The translations under genes were made by a program, and so were the position numbers. From Steinernema hermaphroditum (lineage: Eukaryota > Nematoda > Chromadorea > Rhabditida > Steinernematidae), in assembly GCA_030435675.1 (NCBI GenBank), contig CM059622.1:14384001-14448000 (forward strand): a stretch of DNA of 64,000 nt, read 5' to 3'. Positions 35,953 to 46,738 of this stretch are shown here, piece by piece. The notes under the pieces are model-generated. The model saw only the letters and a program-made list of their open reading frames with translations. It ran no database searches and had not been told where the DNA came from. How positions within the stretch are numbered: the stretch's first letter is position 1; every line of letters begins with the position of its first letter.

Positions 35953-38024
35953 TATTCGTTTAGGATCTTCAAACGAGTCCGAACATAGAAATTTTCTGAT
36001 TACCGCGATAAGAGCACGAAAATCGCGATGATTTAAAACAAAAATCTCCCTGAAATAAGAGCTCCTAAGCCTGATTTCATGCAGATAAGTGAGCACCGAT
36101 CATCTATGTCGTGTGAGAGATCAGAAAAAAGCGTTTGCCGGGGAGTGATGGATTGCCCATTAGTGCATATCCTGCAGCTCTCGTCCAATGTTGAAATTTA
36201 TGATTGACGATTAGTGTTCAGTTCGAACCGAACATCTGTCGCCTTCGTTTTTCAGCCTTTCCGAATAGCTTTGTTATGACAATGCCAAAGGACACAAAAC
36301 GACGAGTGAGATGGAATGAGATCACCAAAATTGATACAGACAGACCTCCAGGAAGTTGAGCTGTTATTGTGAAGCTGTACGAGTGAATGAAGGAGCTTCG
36401 ACATGATTATCTTTCTTGCACTATCCGATCCTTCTCGTAAATAGTATTAGTTGTCGCTTAGTCATAGGATAAAGCTCTACGACGGCGATTTTCTACTATC
36501 ATTATTTCATTCACAACATATGGAAAAGTGGAAGACGTTATAGTCCATCCAAAGTACCATCCAAAATATCCGCGTCATTTCTGGCGTTTTCTTGAATTTC
36601 TAAATTTTGAGACGTTGAACGTATTCTAGCGATAAATTTGTGATTTGCCAAGCTTTTGTGGATCTTCATACACCATTTTGTTCATAACTGAAATGTGTGT
36701 CGATTGAAAGCAAACGCATTAGGAATAACAGGCTAGTATTAAAAACTTCAACTGGTCCGTTTGAGGGGAGCGGTGTGAAGAGAGCGCAGACGACGAGAGA
36801 CAAAGGGCTTGTGGAAAATCCCAATCTAGATTCCAGATCCTATTCCAAAGTAGAGGTTTTCTTGAGACCCTTTAATCTGACAAGTTTTGAGGCTTGGAAT
36901 TTGGAGGCTTGTCATAGATTCATTAACTAGACTGGCATAACGCAATGAAGAATAAAGGATAACCACTCCAATAGGCGTAAAATTCTGAACGAAATTTTCT
37001 ATCACCAAATCGCAATTCGCTAAGATTACGCAGACAAAGTTTTCGAAGAGACCGACAGTATGACAACAAGTTATTTTCCCCGTATCAAGTGTCATAGAGA
37101 ATCTGAGAGATTAAAGGCTACTGAGTAATGCAACCTGCGTCAGAAGCGAAATCTGAAACGACCGCTGTTTTGAAGACGAAGAAGATGAGCATAACATGAG
37201 AGGATGATCGCTCTGAATGACAGGAGATGGTGGAAAATCCGGAGAAGACCATGTGATCTCCGGAATGATGACGATATCGGCTCTAAACCGGATCTCTTAT
37301 AATCATTCACTCCATCTAGAAGACATAGGATCTATGACATAGAGTTGTTTGCTCAAAAGAAAAATGAAATGTCATTTGAAGTTAAGGAGCTAAACTGAAA
37401 AAGGAGTCTGTATAAGCGGATTGAATTCGTGATCTGGAGTTCTTAGAGTTGTCCCACACGTGCGAAAGTAAAGCTAAGAGACGCTTTGAATGAGTCGTTA
37501 ATTTCTATGAACATGTTGAACAAGGAGTAGATCGACGAAGCTAGACTTAGCGCGCAAGTGAATCTCGTCCACTTATTGAAGATCAACTCTGCTGTGTCCA
37601 ACAAGTACATTTCTACCTAACGAACATACGAAATGTCTTTGACGTAATCCGCAGACGTCGGATCTTCTTGTTAGTTTTGGTAATTGACATGACATGTTCT
37701 TGCCTGCATAGGCAGGTCAACCGCAACACACTTTTTCAATGCATCAGGTTGGAACGAATAATAGAAAATATGTGAAAAGGCCTAGAGGATTCAACGCAAA
37801 ATATACACGAACGCCTATACGACTCTGTAAGCAAGATTGAGCCAACTGAAGGCTCCACGTAATCAAGCGGAAGCAGGTATGTCATGAGACATTTCCACTT
37901 GGCTGCATGTCCATAGAATGGAATGCTCACGACGAATACGACAACATGTCAGCTACGGTCCAATATTGCAATATTCCGCTACCATAAGGCAACATTTGAC
38001 ACCTTAACAACAAACTTCTCTGTA
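35953..38024. other. Gene-free stretch
   Basis: No gene supported. At 36250-36280 a tttttcag acceptor precedes an ATG whose frame closes after 27 codons; I do not call it a gene. Confidence 0.3.
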
Positions 38025-38300
38025 CGATGTTGTTCCGTCTTTTAGAAGGCCTGGAGCACCAAGGAGCTGTAGTTTCAACGTCTGCCCAAGAAATCTGTCA
38101 CTACCAGCCGAATCCCGAAGGAAAGCTGACGATTCGCTGCAAGCCCGACGTCCATGCCGCCAACTGAACCGGTAATGGCTCTTCATTCCATTTGTTGTGC
38201 CCCACCGACGCGCCGGATTCAGCCCGTTCGCCGCCCGTGCGAACTAATGGGATCGGCGCTTTTCATTTGGATGTCGTACCGAAAGAAGAGAAGCCCTATC
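38025..38300 (+). mobile_element. Diverged fragment of the GC-rich SINE-like family
   Basis: agaaggcctggagcaccaag, gccgaatcccgaaggaaagc, ttgttgtgccccaccgacgc and aactaatgggatcggcgc align in order with about 55885-56240 of the copy in the Kv intron, with many substitutions. Both ends are missing. Confidence 0.55.
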
Positions 38301-40613
38301 TAGCTCTATCTCACCATATCTATCTGACTATCTTATGACACAAACAATACGGGCGAGAGGGGTCATATTTTTTACCGTTCCACAAAAAAAAAACACAAAA
38401 TTCAATCTGAAGGAGCGATCCAATAGTATGGTGGCTATGTGCATGGGCCCCTTCGCATGATAAGCAACTTGCTGACTGCAATAGGATGCACTACAATGAA
38501 CAACCATTGAAATGGTACGTCATCGACTACAGTGAACCGTTAATCAGGCGGAGTTATGGGTGTTGTAATACTCGGTGACGCAATGTTCATTTTTCAGCGT
38601 AATGTCAACAAGGAAGCGAAATATTAAACCGAAAAACAAACTCAAACTTTTTTGGAATCCAACAGTGTGTTTAAAGGAAATTCATCTCTGATGTTCACAA
38701 TTCAGAAACAATTGGACTGCTCTCAACTGTCAAACAAAAGAATTCTCCGCCGGGAATCTCCTTCTCAATGCAGATCCTTGTCACCAACGCCTCGTATCCA
38801 CCCGCTGTTTTGCTAACGCAACCCACGCGGAATTAAAAAAGTGACAAGCCCAAAGCGGACGTATCTCGCGTCACTAATTCGTTCGGAACGTTTGTCATGA
38901 ACAGACGCGCATCTCAGAAGGAAAGCCGAGATAAACAAAGCCATTTGATGCTGAAGCGGCGTTGGATAATTGTCCACAAGAGCATCGCCAATTAGGCGTA
39001 ATTATCGCGACGCGGCTCAAAGGAAATCTCGGCGCTAAACAAACTCACCTCCCGTTTTTAAACTACTCCTTCGATCATAAAGAGGCGATGAGGTTCAGTC
39101 TGTCGTCGTCGCCGCCGCAATTAGGTCCTTAGGCACGCGTACTTGCACGAAGGGGGCGGACAGGGGCCGGACGTGATTTTAATGTTTTAGAATGTTCGGA
39201 ACAATGAGCGTGAAGGGCGCTTAGGAATCAGAAATAGAGCGGAAAGTGGGCGATTGTAAAAAAAAAGAGTAAGAGGGGGGAAATTGGGGAAAGGACTAAT
39301 TTAGATGTGGGAAGTTGCTAAAGGAATGAATTGGGGAGGGGGGAGCGCAAAAGTCATAAGGGGCAGAAGTAGCATTCATTCAAAGAAACATGAGGGCCAG
39401 CTTCAACCCGATTACAGAACAAGAATGGTCGCAATGAGCCACACAGACACTTCCAATACAAACCGGTACACTCCCATTATCAAGACCGATAGTCCAACGA
39501 TTGCCTACGGGGTTAGACCGGACTAAAAAGAATTCCATGAACGCCAATCTTGCCGTCCGTAGGACTACTAGTGTCTCCATTTCGTGCGTTTACCGCCGGT
39601 AGGCTACTGGTATCTTTCTACCCGCAAGGCCATTGAAACCGTATCGCCTAGAGGGCGCGGAGAAGTCGCTTACAGCCGGTTAATTAATCATAATGAAACG
39701 TCTCTAAGCAGGCCACGGTGAATTCATCGGAAATGTGGGCATCCATTGGAAGTAGGAGATGAATAACGAGAAGAGAGTCTATGCTCGTAATGTAGGAGAT
39801 AGGCCGAGGTAAACGATCCATTCCAATTAGAAACCAAGGAGTTCCTTCTCCATTTCCCTCAAAAATGGGCTGAGAGGAAGATGGAAAAGCAGCGCTGCAT
39901 TTGTTGCCAAGACACCTTGAAAATTTGGACTTTTAGAGGAGCCAAATGTGAAGGGCAGACTAGCGCGTGTAGAGTGAATATGCGCTTGTTCGGCGCCGAT
40001 TATCAGGAAATGCTTCGAAGAAGAAACTTCGACGCTTTCTCATGAATGAGTAACTTGATCTTGTCTCAAAAAATAACCGACAAAAGCACCTGTTACACAC
40101 AATAACAAATCAAAAGCAAGCGAGGTCTGTTTTTAGTTCAAGCTAATGTTCCGACAGTCACATATTGAATATTGAGTTGTCATAGGAAGACTAAGAAGCA
40201 ACTGCTACTGAATCGAGGGCGAGAGAGACGTTCGCTCCATTTGCTCCATCGGAAATGGGCACAGACATGCGCAGGAAGCCAGGTGCATAGAAGGGACGTG
40301 TTCGGACACTTTTCGTATCTTAATCATGTGTATTGGGAGTTTAGAATTCGTGTCTGTCGTGCTGGAGGTGTTCGATTAGAGCTTGCTGAGAACTGTGGTT
40401 TCATGGCAAATACGGATGATCTAAGGCTCTTGTCCAAAACAACGCTATGTACATCGAAAACGACGGACGATATCATTTGAAATATCTAATGTTAAAACAA
40501 ATACAAATAAACAATCATAGTATTGACACAGATCAATGGAGGCACTTTAGATAAGATCCGAAGAAATTGTAACAATGAATAGCGACTGCTACCCGGAGGA
40601 CTACAACATAGTG
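38301..40613. other. Gene-free stretch with a GC-rich patch
   Basis: A CpG-rich patch with several CAATTA/TAATT motifs lies at about 38780-39150. A reverse-strand tRNA-SINE trace (cgcaatgagccacacagaca) lies at 39430-39449. No gene is supported. Confidence 0.35.
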
Positions 40614-41310
40614 AACTTAAAACTTCAGTTTTCCGAGGAAGTGAATTCCAAATGTGGAGCCCACCGTGGCCCGCCTTTCAAGCGGAAATTAAAGCGGATG
40701 TGAGTTTTGGTTGGCATCGCAAAAAGGACAAGAATATCGAAATTTCCGGGTACAAAGAACTCAGGAGAATTCCATCATGTTGATCCGAAACCGAATCAAA
40801 ATCAGCGAATTTCTTTTAGTACTACATCACTCAAAGAAGAGATCCTTATGCTAGATCCAGATCCATTGGCTCAAGGGGACGACTTCAAACACAAAACGAG
40901 ACGGTCGAAATCTCAAAAGGGACGCTTAAGACGGCTTTCTGTCAAACCACCCGTCTTTCTTTTTATTCTTCATAGTTTGAAAACTGGAAGGATCCAAACC
41001 ATAGTAACCATTCTTTACCTTCGTATTTTCTCGGATTGTTTATAATCTAAAAGAAAGTATCCATAAGATTTTAGCCGTGAAGAACACTTATAGTGGAGAC
41101 CATAAATATCGGACATGCCTGATGACGGCCCATTAGTCAAAAGGCTTTATTTACGGAAAATAGGAGTTGGTCTTTGACTCTCGGGAATAATTACTCTAGT
41201 GTGTGAGAAAAAGTATGTGATTTATAGATAGCGCTTTTCAGAATTCCACATACCTCCTACTTTTTGGTAAATTTTTTACACTACTTCACATACCACATTC
41301 AGTACAAAAA
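40614..41310 (-). repeat. Repeat E, copy 2 (uninterrupted)
   Basis: Reverse-complement match of 34623-35952 without the SINE. The pre-insertion target of the SINE, cttttcagaat, is at 41234-41244. Both copies share an open stretch encoding a phrase around FPGTKN, but overall reading frames are short. The two inverted copies are about 4.7 kb apart. Confidence 0.7.
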
Positions 41311-43820
41311 TGGGCATTCAAGTAGCCAAATTTAACACTCATAGAACGCGTAAATTGCTGAGATATTTCGTCAAGATATGAGCTGGCACGAGTAGTTGGT
41401 CTCTGACGTTCGAACAGCGAAATAAAAAGACAACAAGGTGGTTCAAAGCACCTATTCACGCGGAACTGAACGCTAGGTTAGAATTTCTTGATTGAAGTGG
41501 TCATAATGGGGAATGTCCAAACTTCCTGGTAATGTCCAGTTCGTTGATCACAAAATGGAAGCTAGAAATTGTGGAAATGGTAGACTACTGAAAGGATCAG
41601 TTTTCGTCTGTTTTCTGTCCGTCTACATTGCGATCTAATGGATTATGAAAATGATAGAAATGGAAGCCAAATATGGAAAAAAATGAGCCGAAAAGTCTCA
41701 TCCTGCACCACCGCGCAAGGTCGCATGTTTCCAGGTTTATCCCTAGTACGGCCCTCTATTTTAAGCGAAGACGCTCTTCTTCAAAGGACATGGTGGCCTT
41801 TGTTCGCTTTATCGAAGGCTGATCCTTACCATTCGGAACGAGATTGCGGAAAACGTTTAAAACAAAACAAAGAGGTCAAAAATTGAGCCAAAGTATTCCT
41901 TCAGTTAACCTCTAAACCTTCCACAACATTCGAAGAGGTTATTGAGGGCCTGGAAGCCCAGCAACCTAGGACTAGCCATTCGAAAGTTGTAATAAACGAG
42001 TTAAATATGCGTGATGATATCAGTAAGGATCCACTGAAATCCTGGACCACTTTTAAAGGCAGAGATTACTTCGAAACAAGCGGCGAGTTCCGGTCTTTTG
42101 GACGCAGTTCTCACTAACACAAAAATCTGAGAACCTCTAAGTTCACCTCTCATAACAAACTATCAGGTTAAAACGAAGACCTACCATGATAAGGACCGTC
42201 TTCTCAAAGATTCAATGCTCAAATTTACAGCTGTTATGTCAACGACTCTAACTAAAACAACAATAATGACAAGTGGACTATGACAACAGCACTCCTGAAA
42301 ATCAAATTGAAAAGAAAAACAACGTCAGGTCTGCTGATATTTCGGGACGCGATCATCCAAAAGCTACCCAGACTAGGACGCAGCTGTCACACAATTAGCC
42401 GCCATCGGAATTCCGGCCATTTAAAGTGATACACACGCCTGGATAAAATGTAAACATTGGGACATTGTAAACATTTCCGCTGGCTTGAAGTAGATGAGCA
42501 AGAAAACGATCCCTGCTGCAGCAGGTGGCGAGTGAATAAAGGTAGAAAAAGCGCCGAAAAAGGAAGAGACCATGTGTCAAGATCCATCACCACATGTCAC
42601 CCCCGGAATGACGTGTGAATAGTCAACTTTTTCCAAAGGACGCCTGTTTACGACCCTCCCGAAAAGTTGTATAATTGATGAGCACAAAAACGTCAATCCA
42701 ATTTATCGGGCACGGCTGCGCCCATCACTTCCACGTTCCAGGCCCCCACGAGCACTTTGCTTTACGTCTCGCGCGGCGCCCTAGTCGAAAGCGGTCCTAA
42801 TTGTCGCTGTGTCTCGGCAGGAGGACGACGATAATTGGGATACTATGGAATTCCGGGCACCGAACATGGGCAATTACAAGGAATGGCCATTAGTCAGGGC
42901 AAGCGTTTCGGGAAACGGAAGTGGCAAAGGGCAAAAATTGAAGAAAAATGATGATTGGACTACCTGAGATCTACCGTAATCACGGAAATAATAAAATAAA
43001 GAAGGAACCAGATCAAGGAAGCACACGGTCGATAAGTCGGCGCGGTGAAAAGCAATTTCTGGAACCCGTTGTCACTTCCAATAAGCAGAGACATGCATCG
43101 ATGAAGGAACGCTTTCCCCGATTGGTCCTTAAGTACCTGGGAAAGGCATGTCGTTGTGGAGGGCCATAAAATTTATGCGAGATTAAAGACCGGCGGCAAC
43201 TTCACAAAGGCTTTTAAGGGTGCGCAAGAAAGCGGCAGGGAGTGTTAGCTGCAATGAAAAGAAGGAAACAGTGATGTTGTTCCTCATTGGTGATTTCCAG
43301 CTGAAAACATTACTTCCAAAAAGCAGAAAAATGCATGCTTCAAAGGACATGCCAAAATCCTTAGGACCAAGAATGGCATAGCCATTAGTCAGGGACATCG
43401 CTTCGAAAAACGGAAGGGCAAAGATTAATGATAAATGGGCTTTACGAAGAATGAGTGGCTAGCAGGTATGTAATGAATTGAGCTCTACCATGATAGCGGA
43501 AAACGTAGGATTAACAACAAAAGTTTGGCAGCAATTGACAACCCCTCTTTTTGAGTACTCTTTGGAGGACCTTTTGGTAGACTGAGAGCGGCTTGCTTGC
43601 CGTTTGATTTTGGTTTCCAAAGTTACTCTTGAAGGTCAGTACTGTTCATGTAACGCACTAAAAAGCGCGCTTTTCCCTGCCCCTCTGTGCTTTCTTGCGT
43701 CGCTTCCCGAACGATCGAAGTAAAAGGGATATGCACAGTCTATGACAATGAGATCTTGAGAAAGAAACTCACCCGTTTTGCCTCAGAACACTTTCCAGAC
43801 GGCAGCTGGAGTCCGAACTT
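41311..43820. other. Gene-free stretch with a GC-rich patch
   Basis: No gene recognised. A CpG-rich patch lies at about 42690-42900. ttcc(a)g...gcagaaaaatgcatg-like phrases near 43080 and 43320 recur, suggesting an old duplication. Confidence 0.3.
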
Positions 43821-44041
43821 TTGGAACAAAGTTCGTTTTGGCCGTCAAATTCTCGGGATTTGAACCTGGCGAATTATTCCGTGTGGAGCATCTTGGAAAG
43901 GCAGATCAACGCTACAAAACACACAAATTTCGAGTCTCTTAAGCGCGCTATTAAAAAAGCACGGGATGAATTGAGTCAGGAAACATGGGCAACCATCGTC
44001 AGGAACTTCAAGAAGCGGAAACCATCTAGTCGGAATTACTA
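43821..44041 (+). pseudogene. Tc1/mariner-superfamily transposase C-terminal remnant
   Basis: The frame reads FWPSNSRDLNLANYSVWSIL, then ERQINATKHTNFESLKRAIK and a basic end. This is the C-terminal signature of maT/mosquito-type Tc1-mariner transposases, whose expected form is WPSxSPDLNPLDYxVW. Here P-L-D-Y has become L-A-N-Y, so the last catalytic Asp is replaced by Asn. The N-terminal DNA-binding and first catalytic parts are not recognisable. No inverted repeats could be paired around it. It is a dead remnant. Confidence 0.7.
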
Positions 44042-44738
44042 GGGTAATTAGTTCTTTTCTGACGGTATGTTGAATGCCTCTAACTCTGATTCCCTAGCCA
44101 AGACATCTATCCTTGTTGTCTTGATAGCTGGGTTTTCGGGGATGTTTGGTGAGCGGTACATAACCGATCATCTAATTGTCCGATTGGCTTCATTCTAAAT
44201 GAATTGCGGCCCTGTCATCGTGCTGAAAATCGTGCATTATGCAAGGCGACTCATCCCGTTCTATTCTGATAGGAACAGGGAAGTTTCTCGTGCGAATTCA
44301 TTAACTATTCAGTAGAAGAATACACAAAAACTTCCGAGATGGAATCGGTGATCTCGAAAACAAATCTAAGGCGCCATCCGCCATAGACGACGACAAAGCA
44401 AAGTATATAAAAACACACGGCGTACACCATAAATCTTTTCATCTGCGCTATTAATCTTTCGGTGGCCGCTATTCGTCATACCCTCTCAAGGAGAATTTCA
44501 ACAATGAGGTCTGGCACCTGAAGCGAAAAATCACAGACGAGTGAACTGCGGTGCACGAGAACAAGTGACCTATAAATACATGACTGAAGATGGCTTTGTA
44601 AAATATGTAAAAGTGGACGATGCCCATGAAGACGTAAAACTCGGATCAAACTATCATTAGCGAAAAAAACGTTTACGATGCAGCCCGATGTGTCCCAGAA
44701 GTGTCGTCAATAAAAGAGATTAATAGAACAGACTTTGC
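44042..44738. other. Gene-free stretch
   Basis: Nothing recognisable. A TATA-like run (aagtatataaaaacac) lies at 44400-44416, about 340 bp before the next open frame. Confidence 0.25.
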
Positions 44739-45161
44739 ATGTGCATCTGCATCTGTACATGGAAAAAGAGTAATGCATCAGTCACAAACAACTTCCGTTT
44801 TGTCGCCTACCCTATTTCATTTCGATTTAGGGAGCAGCTCAGCGATTTTGATTCAATAAAAGACCTAGAAAGCACGATCGTTGAAGTCACTCTGACCAAA
44901 CATCCCCAAAGGCTGAGTGTGCCACCCAGACAGCAAAGACAGATGTCCTGCCTAAGAAAACATTACTTGTGTAACACAAATACTTTCATCCCGTCCATCA
45001 ATCATGCCACCAGGCACAACTTTTTCTCTGTGAAAGACATTGATAAACTCATATTTTTAACCCAGGAGTGGAGGGTCACTGATCTCAGCCGGATCAATGC
45101 GACCAGGGAACAACTCCAAGTGATATGCGATATGCTGCCTGAGATGCGATGGATTGGATAG
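44739..45161 (+). CDS. Unrecognised open frame of 140 codons (possible gene fragment)
   Basis: An uninterrupted frame ends with VTDLSRINATREQLQVICDM then LPEMRWIG. Composition is balanced and not low-complexity, unlike the chance frames around it. An acceptor-like tttcgatttag ends at about 44830, so only the last part (from about residue 31) may be a true exon. I recognise no family. The C-terminal helix-rich end could resemble nematode F-box-associated regions, but that is a guess. It may be a terminal exon, a captured fragment, or chance. Confidence 0.2.
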   Translation: MCICICTWKKSNASVTNNFRFVAYPISFRFREQLSDFDSIKDLESTIVEVTLTKHPQRLSVPPRQQRQMSCLRKHYLCNTNTFIPSINHATRHNFFSVKDIDKLIFLTQEWRVTDLSRINATREQLQVICDMLPEMRWIG

Positions 45162-46738
45162 AGCACATGGAGCTTGAAATAAAAAATGAAATATGACTAT
45201 TCATCTAAAAAAGCCACCACACCTCAACTCGATCGGTTGCTTGGTGTGAAGAGCGATTATTCGTTGTTAATGTCCAAGCGACCAATCTCGGGAAGGCCGA
45301 CTGGAAGATCTTGAATAAGATGATGGCTTAGAAAGACGACGATACCACAAGTGTGCCTGACCGAAGGCTGGATAAGTATGCGACTTTAGCATTGGTTAGA
45401 ACTTGTTTCCACGAATACTCGTTAGGGCCAGATAGAGAAACAATTTTGATTTCTTTTCTTTAACCCAGCCTGTCGTTTTCAGGTTTCAATTTTCAGTTCG
45501 CATTTGTAAACAGATTGAAACAAGGCTTCGATCACCCCACTTTGGCTACACATATGGGACAGCAATAAGACTGAAGTTCTGATAGCTTCCAGCGGCAACA
45601 TGCACTGACTTTCTGAAATTACAAAAAAGAAAGATGCGATATGAAACCTAGAGCTTCGCCGACACATCCTACCCTAGCCACTATTCAAATCCGAAAATAA
45701 TCGGTACCCACTGGAGGAGGGGCTATGATCCGATTTCCTCAAATGGTTTGCATTTCAAGATGACCTTTTCTTCAAACGGAAGTGGATTGTCGCCGCTTTA
45801 ATTTTGTTAATTTTTTAAATTCATTTTTTGCACAAAATCTAACCGTAAGATTCAAGTAGGCCCCGGTCCTTGATTCCTTCTGCGAGAGTATCTTACCAAG
45901 TATGACAAATGAACAAAGGTTGCATAGTAACGTTGCAAGTAGCCTGTCATTTGATGTAGAAGATTTTTAAAAATGCCATATGGAGGGCCTTATTGTCTTA
46001 TTGAAATGTGTTTATGGGCCTCTGTTGATAACGCTATTAAATACCAATGCGGAGCAGTATTTCGTTTCTGGGCTTCCTTTTCAAACTTTGGGTTTGTCAG
46101 GCGATGTTTTCCATGGCATTTGAAAAAGAGCATCATGTTCGTCCGGCTTTATTCCAATCACCAAGAGTTTGGCGTTTCACACTTAGCCAATGGTAGTTTG
46201 ATCTCGAATCAAAGTCCTTTTTTCGGCCCCTTCCTCCTCTTATAATCACGTCTGTCGCGTTTGCAACATTTTCCACGAAAAACCCCAAATTGTCACCAAT
46301 AATTCACTCTTGCAGTGCGGCGATTTAATTTATTTCCTTTTGAAAGGAGCGCTTTGCAAAGAAGAAAGCGCGGTTTTGTGCCCGGCGACATCGGCCATAT
46401 TTCAGCGCCGAAGCGATTTTCATAAAGCCGGCGGTCCCAAATCCGTGCCGCCGGTCGTTAGGAGCTCCTAATCTGGGTCCGTTTTGTTCGGCAATCGACA
46501 AACACACACGAAGAGAGGCAGACGAGGAGGCGATTATATGAGACCAATTAAGTGCGCGAAAGAGGACACATCGGTGCGGCCGGCGCGGTGGCTGCAGCGG
46601 CCAATAAGGGGACAACGGATATGAGTGGATAGGGGACCCACTTGGGGTGGGACCACTTGCGTGTGTGGTAGTCATGAGCACGGGAATCTGTGGGGGCGAC
46701 TGAAGCTGTGTGGATGGTTCTGCTTGGGTTTGAGCCTG
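45162..46738. other. Spacer 3' of the TTC5 gene with a GC-rich patch
   Basis: This region lies downstream of the TTC5 stop on the minus strand. A CpG-rich patch covers about 46320-46700. No coding sequence is supported. Confidence 0.3.

Noticed and set aside
36250..36365. Acceptor followed by an ATG frame of 27 codons
   Set aside because: No domain, no donor that extends it plausibly, and no neighbouring exons.
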